Numbered from the stretch's first letter, positions 9,000 through 18,167 are shown. The stretch is DNA of 19,018 nt from Mycogone perniciosa (GCA_025331125.1 JAOALB010000317.1:1-19018), one strand, 5' to 3'. A program made the numbers and translations. Notes: generated by a model not told the origin, from the letters alone.

Positions 9000-10460
9000 C
9001 TACTGGCTCTTGGCCAAGGCATCAGCGACCTGCATTGGGCCATGGAACCCGATTTCCCAGTTGTATTGGGAGTACGGCTTGGAAAGCTCCGCGAAGGTGG
9101 CTGTCCAGTCGGAGCTGGACGGCGGATCATTCGTCCCGAAGACTGGGACGACATTGTCAAGAATCAAGGCAGGCTGTCTGTACAACTTCTCGATTGGCTC
9201 AGCGCCCGAGTCCTCGGTGGCGCTGCTCGCGGCCGTGACGAGATTCTGCGGGAAAAGATGGTAAAAGATGTCGGTTGTACCATCAACGTACGTCACCAAG
9301 CCCGCTGCGTCCTGCACGTACGACACGTTTGGTACCTGGTACTTGCCGTCAGATATTTTGCCCACATGCAGAAGAACCGGCCCGCTCTCTCCATCCGAGA
9401 TCTGGAGCGTTTGGACAACATGATCCTCTTCCCGTCCGTTGAGCACGTGGAACGACAGTTGCGAGATATGCAATGGACTCTGTGCGCTGTAGTCGCGGCT
9501 CTGGAAGAGCTGGCTGCCGTCGAATACATACGTGCCGGCGTACCGTACTGTGGCCGCGGGTATGGGTTGAGGTGACGACGGTGCTGGCATGTCCTTGTCC
9601 TGCGTGACAGTCCAGAAAGAGGCGTAATACCACACCTCGATGCGGACACTGTCGTTCGCCGTGTCGATGTATGGCAGGAACAGAAACGAGTCGACGGGCT
9701 GAAGAAAGTATCTTTCGTATACGGTCTGCTCCGGAGCATTGGGGTCCAGTGTTATGGAAGGGCTTGATTCCAACGTCGTGTCCACTGTGAGGAAGGCATC
9801 CGATGAAGTCCGCTTCTGCGTCCACTTCCCGGCGCGGTACTCGGTCCATGCGAGCTTGATCTCCCATGCCTCGCCAGGGCTTATGGTTTCGGCAGTCTCA
9901 GAGCTTCTGGAACTGGTGAACTTGCTGAAGGGCTTGGCTGTGGCAATATCGTTAGGTATCGTCTTCTTCGTGAGCGTCCCGATGAAAACCAGCGTCCTAG
10001 ACTTCCAGCCGACTGGAGTGACGTAGCAGCCCGTATGCGATCTGAACGTCTGGTTCGAGGAGCCCTGGCTGGCGTCGAGTTCAAGTCTGAGCTCGGGGAT
10101 TATCGATCTGTCTTCTTGCCACTCCACGGTATAAGTCGGGATATCCACCATGATTCGTATCCAGGGAGACCATTCTCGAAGTCTCGAGTCGTAGGTGCGA
10201 TGGAAGAACAGATACGGAGCTCCCGCCGTCATGGCCACACAGTGGAGGACGTATTTGCTGCCGTCGGTCAAGCTCTTGCTGTCCAGGTAGAGACCTACGG
10301 CTTGCAGTCTCGCAACCTGCGCCAAACTGTCGACATAGCCACGGAAGGACTCAAGGATGTTCTCGGGCTTGACATCGCGCTGCATCAATGTGCTCTCCAT
10401 GTCGGTATAGACAGGCGTCTTCTTGTCGCGCAGTGACGGCACCAGCCAGTTTTCAGGGTA
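9000..10460 (-). CDS. TcA-like gene, exon 2 middle part: neuraminidase-like region (shifted frame)
   Basis: The homologous frame resumes at YPENWL (from 10460) in the +1 frame relative to the upstream part and stays open for about 486 codons to TAG at 9002-9000. It holds the neuraminidase-like region of Tc toxin A subunits: ESFRGYVDSLAQVARLQ, YLFFHRTYDSRLREW.PWI, LVFIGTLTKKT and WEIKLAWTEYRAGKW. It ends NWEIGFHGPMQVADALAKSQ, where relatives continue without a stop. The first Met in this frame after the shift is at 10400. Without recoding this piece would have to be made from its own initiation site, for which there is no evidence. Translated conservation is as good as in the other pieces, so the shift looks recent. 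Confidence 0.82.
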   Translation of the reverse strand, partial: YPENWLVPSLRDKKTPVYTDMESTLMQRDVKPENILESFRGYVDSLAQVARLQAVGLYLDSKSLTDGSKYVLHCVAMTAGAPYLFFHRTYDSRLREWSPWIRIMVDIPTYTVEWQEDRSIIPELRLELDASQGSSNQTFRSHTGCYVTPVGWKSRTLVFIGTLTKKTIPNDIATAKPFSKFTSSRSSETAETISPGEAWEIKLAWTEYRAGKWTQKRTSSDAFLTVDTTLESSPSITLDPNAPEQTVYERYFLQPVDSFLFLPYIDTANDSVRIEVWYYASFWTVTQDKDMPAPSSPQPIPAATVRYAGTYVFDGSQLFQSRDYSAQSPLHISQLSFHVLNGREEDHVVQTLQISDGESGPVLLHVGKISDGKYQVPNVSYVQDAAGLVTYVDGTTDIFYHLFPQNLVTAASSATEDSGAEPIEKLYRQPALILDNVVPVFGTNDPPSSSDWTATFAELSKPYSQYNWEIGFHGPMQVADALAKSQ

Positions 10461-13400
10461 GGAAGACCTTCCGGTTGGCGGACCACACAATCTGCTTTGA
10501 CATCCACTTCCACCGCTCCTCGTCAAGCACGATGTTTTCAGAGCCCTTCTTCTCTAGGCCGAGGAAGCACCTCTGGACAAACAGCTGTACCGAGGATATG
10601 GCCTGTTTGGTCCGAGACGTCTGCATGCAGGGGCCCATCTGCACATCGAGGAGGAAGAACTCAAAGAGGCTGTCCGCGTCGACAACGCCCCACGCATTTA
10701 GAGCAGGTTGTATCACGAGGTACGCGATGAGCGCGTCTCGCTGGTTGCGGCGTAGTTGGTCGTGCGAGGGCTTGATAGCCTGCTCAAAGTCTGATGCAGT
10801 GTATTTGCCCCGAATGGTCTTCCGGATATTCTTGGCCAACTTCCAGGTCGAGTAGAAGTCGAGTTTGAGGTCTGTCCACGACATAAGAAGGTTGATATCC
10901 TTGATACCGACGGTCTGCGTGAAGACTATGGCTTTTTGCAGCTGCGTCAAGGTGACCTCATCTCGGAAGAATTTGACATCGCCAAGGTCAAAGTTGGCGG
11001 CGTCGATCAAGGATTTGATGGTGTCTACATCCCATGTGGTGACTTCAGAGACGGCTGTGCTGATCTCGTCGGCCGTGGCCGTGTCACGGAGTATCGCCCA
11101 CTTGAAGAGGTCAATCAAACCTTTCTCTCGGCTAACGAGAGTCTTGCGAAGCTCATAATACGCAAGAAGTCTCTTCCATGCGTCCAGCGAGATGTGACCG
11201 AAGTCCAGGTCGGCGAAGTTTGAACCATGAGCCTGGACGTACCCGACTTCCTCCAAAACCAGAGAGAACGCCTGTATCACGATGGACGCCTTGGAAAGCG
11301 CTTCAAAAACAGCAGTGCCTTGGCTGAGAGAAGTGTCGGGCATCAGCGCGCCGGAAGGGACTTGTATAGCGGCAGATCTTTCGGTCTTCCACTGCAAATC
11401 GCCTGGCACCGTCTGCCCAGTGACTGAGAGCTTGACAGTCTTGCCGCCGATGAGTTTGACGGGGCCGGTCCACCACAGGTTGTTTGGATCTTCGTTGAGA
11501 TTGTCGAAAGTGATGCTCACTCCGTCCAGAATGAGAGGCGGCGGCTGGCTGTCTCCATACCCATAGAACACATAAGTATCAGTCGAGGGAGGGAGCAGGT
11601 ATCCCGTCCAGTTTCCGCCGGGAGCAGGAGCAGAGCTCTTCAGACCAACAAGAACATCCATGGCGCTCTGCTTCACGGTGCCTGTGTCGATCTGGATGAC
11701 ATCTTGCAGAAGCCATGCGCAGATATCAGTTGACAGGGACGTCGCAGCGGACATGGTTGTGGTCACCAGCTTGGTGTACAAATAGGACCGCAGATACGGC
11801 ATGAATTCTTTCATGAAGTAGGCACGTTTCGTCGGCGCCGTGCCGGGGTCAGGGTTATCTCCAGTCGTTGCAGGGACGTCCCCTTGAGTGAGGATCTTCG
11901 TGGCGTTGTCGAGTTCGTCGTCCCCGACAACCTTGCCAAGGTCTTGCTTCACAAGCCGGACGGCCTGGGTCTTGAGTCTGGCCAGCGCTGCGGACCAGTC
12001 GCTGTTGCCGGGGAAAAGACCTGTCGCAGTGGCCATCTCGGCGTCGGTCAGGCAACCCGTCACTGACAATGTCACTCGTCGGTTTTGCGGAGTCAGGGGG
12101 TCTTTATATGCAAGTTTCGTAGGAGCCTTGGTGGCGCCAACGACCAATCCTGGCGGCGCATTTGTGGTGAAGACCTTGGTGCCCTCGATGAGGCCGAGAA
12201 TGTCTTCAACGACTACTGGGTCGAATATTAGAAGCGCCTTGGCTCTCACCTGCGCCGATGTGACCACGTCGAGTTCGGACTCGGTCAAGTCCGCATTGGA
12301 GTTGTCAACGGCAATCAACCCATCCACGATTGTCTTTGCTGCACGTAGCACCTGGAATTTGTTTGGAGCAATGGGACGCAAGGGGTCATCGGCATTCAGG
12401 ATGATATACCGCAACTGCTTGACGGTAAAAGAAGCGTTCGAGATGCGCTCCCATAGCAGGACCAGGTCCAGTGTCACCGAGGGGCTATCATATGGCTTTG
12501 GGAAGAGATCCAGGACATCAAGAAGGACGTTCGGCCGGACTCCTAGAATGCTGGAGAATAGAACGTGCCGGTAGAGCTTGCTAAGATTCGAGATGTTGAT
12601 TTTACTCTCTCGCGACAGACCGAGTCGCTCAAGAATGGCATCGAAGAACTCGGCCTTGATGTGAAAAGCTGCCACAAGTACTTGAACATGATCGCCAATC
12701 TTGGGCTCAGACGTGAGGTAGTTGCCATTCGCATCCGGGACGAAGACGTTGTCCATCGACTCCAAGTCGTGGGTCAGGAACAACCGCGAGTACAACGCCG
12801 TCTCCCCGAACGTGTCAATGTCCGCCCATAGACATAGCAGTTTGGTAAGCTCAAGCCCTGTGTGCCTGACCAACTTCTGGATGCTCATTAGCTGCTCGAT
12901 GAAGTCAGGGGTGATCTCCAGATAATTGCTCCTATCGCAAGGCGAGATTCCGGGTTCATCGCCGTCACTGTCGCCGCCGTCATCGCCGCCAGACGTCTCA
13001 CCACCACATGGCTTGTCCTTGAAGTTCGAAAAGGAGAAACTTTCGTCGGTTGTACCACTGGGGGGGTCGCCGGTTGTGCCGCCACTCCTGGATGTCACTG
13101 GTTTTGCCGCGACGAGGGCCGTGTCCAGCTCTGTGATGGTCCATTCAAACGCTTGCATCACCTTATACAAACGGATGAACCGATTGATGCGGTCCCACTC
13201 CCAGAGGTCAAGAGGTGTGCCGTTGAGATGAATGACACGGGTCTTGTCAATGCTGCACGTCTCTACTCCCGGCATCCAATGTACAGTGGTGTCGTCACGG
13301 TCACCAAAGCCCCAGACCTGTAGCTTGCTGTCCTCCCCGACGCGGCCCGCCGCGCTGTGGGACTTGAACAAGTCAATCGATGCCGTCTTCCCTTCCTCTA

Positions 13401-13673
13401 ACTTTGCTATGGGGAAGAAAAGGACCTGGCCTGTTTGGTAGATATCGTGAGCGGGCTTTGGGCCAGCAAGGTAGACCTTCCCGTCCGTCCACACGAAGCC
13501 CACAAGCTGGTCGTTTTCATCGCGGAGTTCTCCAGTCTGATCGAGATATCCAAGCAACTTGCCATTTTTGTCCACGCTTTCACCGCTTCCTGCAGTTGAA
13601 ACGATGCCGGCGACTTTGGACACTGACGGGAGCCAGACAAGATAGCCGGACTCTGGGAGGTCAAGAGTGGGGC
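10453..13673 (-). CDS. TcA-like gene, exon 2 first part: linker, PA14-like insert, ABC-toxin N region
   Basis: This open stretch of about 1,070 codons follows intron 1 and ends at TGA 10455-10453. After a short beta-like repeat (KNGKLLGYLDQTGELRDEN, near 13500-13580) comes TcA shell sequence. A Gly/Asp-rich, low-complexity linker follows at about 12940-13110 (GGDDGGDSDGDEPG), then more helical sequence. A PA14/lectin-like module lies at about 11400-11640 (NWTGYLLPPSTDTYVFYGYG...LILDGVSITF...VKLIGGKTVKLSV). The ABC-toxin N region follows at about 11230-10460, ending ERWKWMSKQIVWSANRKVFL. In relatives the frame goes on directly into a conserved YPENW motif. Here that motif is in the next frame, so the stop at 10453 is a break rather than the natural end. 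Confidence 0.88.
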
Positions 13674-13732
13674 CTTGTTGGTATGCAGTTAGCGAAATGG
13701 ATGCTTACTAAGCAAATATTGAGATAGTTTAC
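13674..13732 (-). other. Intron 1 of TcA-like gene (59 bp)
   Basis: The donor is GTAAAC at 13732, the branch-like sequence is GCTAAC (13693-13688) and the acceptor is CAACAAG ending at 13674. Splicing joins a phase-1 codon and keeps frame with the open frame that extends to 10453. The unspliced frame would stop within the intron (TAA in GCTAAC). Confidence 0.88.
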
Positions 13733-15977
13733 CCTGGCCAGATTCCAGCACTGTCAACTTCCCAACACAATCAAACCATTTTGCTACCCAAGCGCGAATC
13801 TCCGCGCAGGTAAAAGTCGTCGTTACAATATCTGGCTTCACAAGGTCATTTCCAGTGGGCGGGATTTGTTTGTTGAGGATACGATTGGCCCAGGCTTGAG
13901 TGCAGAAGAGGAAAGAGCTCAACGCCGCCGTCCTCTCATCGCCGCTCTTGCCCACGACGATGTGCTGCAGGAATCGATAGGAAAACCGGATGCTGTCAAG
14001 GAGAATTCTGTCCCTGCCCGTCGGCATCATGGGATTGACATGTCTTGTGCGGGCCAGCTCCGCCGTGTCAGCAAAGCTCAACCCAGACCGCGGAAGGAAC
14101 TGCGCCTTCACGAACGACAGACCGGTATCTGTCGCCTCGCTCAGCAGTGCTGCTTCTGAGTCGTATCCCCAGTATAGATAGGCATTCACGACGCCAATAT
14201 CCCCCTGATACTGGTCCTGGTCCAGGGCTAGCCCGTTGTCGGCGAACTCGGAGCACTCGATAGGCCACAGCGACTCGCGCGTCAGGATCACGTACAGGTC
14301 AGGGCTGATGCTGAGATACTCGGCCGCTGCCGCGCGATCCTGGACTCTGCGGCGGAGCTCTGCATATCGTGCCTTCTTTTCAGGAGACCCGAGCAGCTTG
14401 GAACTCACCACCCACTGCCGCTGCGCAAGTCGGAACGTGTCAATGAGGCCGAACCGTGACGTGCCCAGGTACGACAGGTACAGGCGACACGCGTCGAGAG
14501 GCTGGAAGTACGGAAGCGCCAGCGGGTACACCGCGTGCTTGAGGATGCAGTACGCTTTCTTGCGCGTGTTGCTCGGGCTCGCAAGTAGCTCGTCAGTCGT
14601 CTCCCGGCGGATGTTCCACGTCTCGATCTTGGCCTTGCCGGTCGACTCGTACGTGATGAGGTGGATCACGAAGGCCTCCATGACCTCGTTGACGAGATCG
14701 ATCATGGGGAGGGCTGTGTTGGCGTTGGCGCATGTGAATTGCAGATGCTGCAGGTCCGGTCTTCGCGCAAACAGCTGCTCCAGTGTGGTGCCCTGGATTC
14801 CCTCTTGGCCAGTGTTGTGCCACTCGGCCGAGTTGTCCAGGTCGTTGTTACGCAGATACTGCAGGAGGTCTACGTAGTAAGCTGTGGGGCTGGTGACGTC
14901 CAGGCAGTCCTCGCACTCGCACATGTCCATGTCGTCGAAGAGGGCGTCAAGGTTGATGTTCAGGGGCGCGTTGGTGGCATCACAGGCGTTGTTAAACATT
15001 GCCTTGCGCTGGGCAAGAACAGAGTTCCCGTCGATGGATCTGAACCCGGTTCCTCGCACCATCTCACGGATCTGGACCAGCGCATGGTCGACGCGCAGAC
15101 GGCCAGCCGTTGCGTGACCGTGAACCTGGCTGAACAGAGCTTCAGACTCTTCCTGAGAAATACCGGCCGAACCCACCAGTTTTGGCGCCATTCTCGTCAC
15201 AAAGCTTTTCTTGGAGAGGGACGACACGCGAAGCCCACTCGTGAAGCCGTGCTCAAGAAGCGGTTGGATGACTTCCGGAACTGGGCTCAAGGCCTGCACA
15301 CGCTGTAATACCTTCAGACTCTCCATCGTGGCAGCCTTGGTGGTCATGTCGAGATGATCGAGCTCTGAAGATCCCGTCTCCAAAGCTGACATGACAGACG
15401 TCCTTCTGATGTCGAAATCAGGCCTACGGTCAAGAAAACCTGCGACTTCGGCACGTACAGTTGCTGATACATGCACAGGCAGCTCGTCGCTGGGGTTTTC
15501 GATGGTATCGTCACTGTGGACCATATGCTGGAGCACAGCCGTCGGCTCGGCTGCGAACAGTCGCCGGCGGAATCTGAGTGCAAGAAACACGTCTGAGAGG
15601 CTGTCCTGTTGGGAAGGGGGCGAGGAGGCGTCAAGTCCATCCGCTTCGGGGGCCAACTCAGGCGTCAGCAGCAGGCGCTCCTTCCTCGTGGATGCCAGAG
15701 CCTGTACACGCGAGAATCCATAGTGCAAGGCTATATCCCTGGTGGACTTGATACTGTCGTCCTGCAGAATCTCAGCCGCGAGATCTACATTGTCGCCCAG
15801 CGCGTCGCCGAGAACGTTGGCGAGCTTTACACGACCAGAGTCGTGGGTTGTTGGAGTGGTGGAGCCAAGACGAGTAACTCTGGCTGCTCCGTTGTCTGGC
15901 CCTTCGACGGAGCCATAGACGGCGAGGTTGATGATCTTCTGGCGCTTCGACAAGCGTTCTCGGGTCGAGGAAGACAT
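13733..15977 (-). CDS. TcA-like gene, exon 1: VRP1-like N-terminal region
   Basis: Exon 1 encodes about 748 residues and ends in phase 1 before intron 1. The first 20 residues are hydrophilic and basic (MSSSTRERLSKRQK), so there is no cleavable signal. Bacterial TcA also lacks one. The key landmark is the acidic, Cys-rich motif with Cys353, Cys355 and Cys358, followed by SPTAYYVDLLQYLRN, a hallmark of the Salmonella virulence plasmid A protein (VRP1) domain that starts the alpha-helical shell of TcA. Further TcA-like helical sequence follows: RRPDLQHLQFTCANANTALP (the classic RRPDL...L.C.N.N T.LP.IDLVNEV pattern) and the YLSYLGTSRF region. The frame is fully open. Long antisense frames over this exon are shadows caused by high GC. 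Confidence 0.9.
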
Positions 15978-16400
15978 CCCAGACGGTGAGTTACAATTGC
16001 CGTCTTTTGCCTGACTAAAGAGTTGTTGAAGTGAGAATTGGACAAACAGTGCTTTCTTGACCGGTGGATATAATTCTCAGACGAGGAGAGAGAGTTACGA
16101 GGTCGAAAGCAAACGGCGGTATATTGTCCTATTGCCCACACGATAGATGCAGGCAATTGCCGCCACCGCGTATGTTCTTCAGTCTAGAACGCCGCGGATG
16201 TTGTGGTGTCATGCATCATGAATTTCGGTCGTGTTGTGATACCTTGGTGTCGGGGCTGAACACTGCAGAGATGCGGGGTCAGCCGTTCGTGGGTCGTGTT
16301 CCATCCTTGCTGGCTTCTTGCCCATTCTCCCACTTTTACCCAATTATCTACTCATAAATCAGCGACAAGAGTTTATTTCTTATATACAGAAACCTAGCTG
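15978..16400 (-). promoter_or_regulatory. Upstream region of TcA-like gene
   Basis: Read on the minus strand, this intergenic stretch contains a CT-rich tract (complement of 16083-16095), an ATTATATCC-like AT element (complement of about 16068-16077) and a CCAAT box (complement of 16037-16041). These are elements commonly found before fungal start codons. No plus-strand gene was recognised; a 97-codon plus-strand frame (16064-16357) has no domain. Promoter assignment is by position and composition only. Confidence 0.35.
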
Positions 16401-16585
16401 GAGAGGAGTATTCCAATGCTTAAAAGTAATATATTATATATACTTGGTATTTTATTAATTTATCTTATCATTTTACGATTATTAACCATTAAATATCTAA
16501 ATATAAAAGCTTTATCTACGTTACAGGCTAAGCCATGTCTCCCGGAATCACGGCTTGGCCGAACCCGGAATACGACGACCGAAAC
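16401..16585. repeat. AT-rich DNA, then GC-rich start of an older repeat interrupted by LTR copy 3
   Basis: After an AT-rich part, a GC-rich piece starts near 16535 (TGTCTCCCGGAATCACGG). It is cut by LTR copy 3 at 16586 and appears to continue after it from 16942. The duplicated GAAAC at the junctions proves insertion into existing sequence at this point. The host sequence may itself be an LTR. Confidence 0.45.
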
Positions 16586-16941
16586 TGTGACGACCCGACC
16601 AGGTCGCGACCCAGGACCAATAAGGAAGTAATCACTTGGGTACGTACCGAATCATTGGTAATTAGGAACGTATCTAAGTGATTACAAACCTCAAATCATC
16701 AGGGACATACTTACATTCCTTAATGATTACTACAACTCTCCTTTATATAAAACTAAATAAGTTAAGATCTTTAGTATACTTACTTAGACAATCGTTAACC
16801 AATAGTATTCGCCTAAACCCACTAGTTCTACAGAATCGTAATAACAACAACTGCTTAGTATTTTCCCTGACCTCTCTGCTAACATAAACCCTGCGAGCCT
16901 CGGTTTAATTGTTAGGAATTAGCTAGGATTGTCACAGAAAC
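16581..16941. mobile_element. Solo LTR, family copy 3, with target site duplication
   Basis: The LTR is 16586-16936 (351 bp), from TGTGACGACCCGACCAGG to GGATTGTCACA, flanked by a perfect GAAAC duplication (16581-16585 and 16937-16941). The family core is present: TTAGTATACTTACTTAGACA followed by GTTCTACAGAATCGT. A TATA-like CTTTATATAAAAC occurs near 16741. Compared with copies 1 and 2 it carries many C-to-T and G-to-A differences (for example ATTGTCACA against ATCGTCACA at the end), as expected from RIP. Confidence 0.92.
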
Positions 16942-17270
16942 GGACTTTCTCGGCCGACCTCGTATAAGCGCATAACTATCCGGAGCTCCACTCGGACTCC
17001 ACACTTATACAACTATATAGCACAACTATAGCCAGCTGTTAAGCACCTGCTCCTCAGCTATAAATAGACAAAGTACAGGTGCCCTAACTGTGTTTTCCTC
17101 TTAGGCCTACGCCCGTTACATACCGTCAGACTAAGATCCTAACGTTACCGAATATATATTAATCTCCGCTATCGGAAGTATATACCTAGGGGTACCCTCT
17201 GTATACGGAGTATAAGGGATCCCGATCAGCCTGTCGGATAATATCACCGGTTAATATAGTCGTGGCACTG
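16942..17270. repeat. Probable older LTR-type sequence, right part
   Basis: This is the likely continuation of the element interrupted by LTR copy 3. It is GC-richer than its surroundings (CGGACTTTCTCGGCCGACC), has a canonical TATA box GCTATAAATAGAC near 17058, and then a CT-rich stretch, like the promoter and R region of an LTR. A clear CA end and a target duplication were not found, so boundaries are approximate. No gene is seen. Confidence 0.4.
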
Positions 17271-17700
17271 GGATAGTACTAACAGTCTCACTATTTAGGT
17301 CAATATATAATATAGCATATACGGCTTCTGGTTATTAGTAAATAGGAGCAAGAAGGAGCGGGGGAACAGAGAGGGGAGGACGGCAATCAACAAGGAATTC
17401 AGGTGCTATGATTCCCTATTATCGTGACTGTTCCTGCTGACTACATGACTGTAAATCCGATACAGCCACTTCAGGAAAATGTAATTAATCAATAATCAAT
17501 TTAACTATCATGCATCACAGCATATTACAGCTTAACAACTAGGTAGCTAGTATCCTTTTCTGCCTATCTTTTCAAAAACTATAGTAAATATTAAATAAGA
17601 ATTATCAAGTATTCATTTATAACTATATTGAATGCTATATATTAACTATCTGACGTAATTATTCATAATATAGTAAAGTTAGTATATCAAGGTTATGTTG
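17271..17700. other. AT-rich degraded DNA, no gene
   Basis: The sequence has many stops and many TATA/TTAA words. Nothing coding and no RNA gene was recognised. Confidence 0.5.
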
Positions 17701-17786
17701 CATAGAGCAGAGGTTATCTGTTTATCTTGTCAGCGCTAATGCGCACAGGGCAGAGGTTATTTGTTTATCTTGTCAGCACTAACACG
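17701..17786. repeat. 43-bp direct tandem duplication
   Basis: Two adjacent 43-bp units (17701-17743 and 17744-17786) share GCAGAGGTTATYTGTTTATC and TTGTCAGCRCTAA. The differences are mostly C/T and G/A transitions, so an old tandem duplication followed by RIP-type mutation is likely. Confidence 0.85.
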
Positions 17787-18073
17787 CTTACGGTAGTTAA
17801 GCAGCATACTAGTCTGTAGATATATAGTATTAGGGCTGGGGCTGTTATTCTCTCTTTTGTTCTCATGCTATATGTATATATAGAGAGCCACTACGGCATA
17901 TTCTTTTGCTAGAATCAAGCTTCGTTTCCCATCTCCTATGCTCCATATAGCTGGTTGTCTTTTGCTGCCCAGATTGAACGAGCCAAGAATCATCCAAATC
18001 GTTCCCCTAACTCTTACAAGCTTAACAGCAAGTCTGTATTGGCGATTCGCAAAACCAACCTTTCAAATTACTT
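17787..18073. other. Upstream region of the Cys-rich protein gene
   Basis: No gene of its own was recognised. A 79-codon plus-strand frame (17938-18177) overlaps the start of the next gene, has no family features and is probably chance or a 5' UTR reading frame. Confidence 0.4.
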
Positions 18074-18080
18074 TATATAA
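18074..18080 (+). promoter_or_regulatory. TATA box of the Cys-rich protein gene
   Basis: TATATAA lies 88 bp before the ATG at 18168, a normal distance for a fungal core promoter with a short 5' UTR. Assignment is by motif and position only. Confidence 0.45.
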
Positions 18081-18167
18081 CCCTTTTCAAGTCGATTCAT
18101 ATAAGCCATTATTTCATCACAACTGCGCTAGCAACGAAACAAATCTTATACTTGGACCGCAAACAAG

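Larger units (their letters stand above)
5974..15977 (-). pseudogene. TcA-like toxin-complex A subunit homologue, five exons, frame broken twice
   Basis: This one large minus-strand gene homologous to bacterial Tc toxin A subunits has exons 15977-13733, 13673-7935, 7872-7581, 7509-7388 and 7326-5974, about 3,250 codons. Bacterial TcA proteins are about 2,500 residues. They form pentameric bell-shaped pores that bind cell surfaces and translocate the TcB-TcC toxin cargo. Recognised parts in order are: VRP1-like N-terminal region with the Cys-rich SPTAYYVDLLQ motif (residues about 350-375), PA14/lectin-like insert (about 1430-1510), ABC-toxin N region ending WKWM...ANRKVFL, neuraminidase-like region (LAWTEYRAGKW), and C-terminal TcB-binding domain (RDERYLPFEGAG). 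No signal peptide is seen at the N-terminus. The start ATG at 15977 has G at -3. Breaks are a frameshift at 10458-10453 and an in-frame TAG at 9002-9000. No TcB or TcC gene is in the window. Toxicity cannot be inferred: an orphan A subunit lacks the cargo. Family assignment is very likely; inactive status is likely but not proven. Confidence 0.88.

Noticed and set aside
9000..9029. A 30-bp intron (GTCGCT...CAGTAG) that would remove the in-frame stop
   Set aside because: It is too short for fungal splicing and would delete the conserved helix before the stop. A single nonsense change is simpler.
8904..9575. 223-codon plus-strand frame
   Set aside because: It lies antisense to well-conserved TcA-like coding sequence; a shadow of high GC and codon bias.
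10425..10470. A 46-bp intron (GTCTTC...GACAAG) that would bypass the frameshift in the TcA-like gene
   Set aside because: Its length would restore frame, but the donor is not consensus, there is no clear branch site, and it would remove the YPENWL segment conserved in the family. An automatic gene model might still use it.
14661..15308. 215-codon plus-strand frame, and the 228-codon frame at 11888-12574
   Set aside because: Both are antisense shadows of TcA-like exons, with no recognisable domain.
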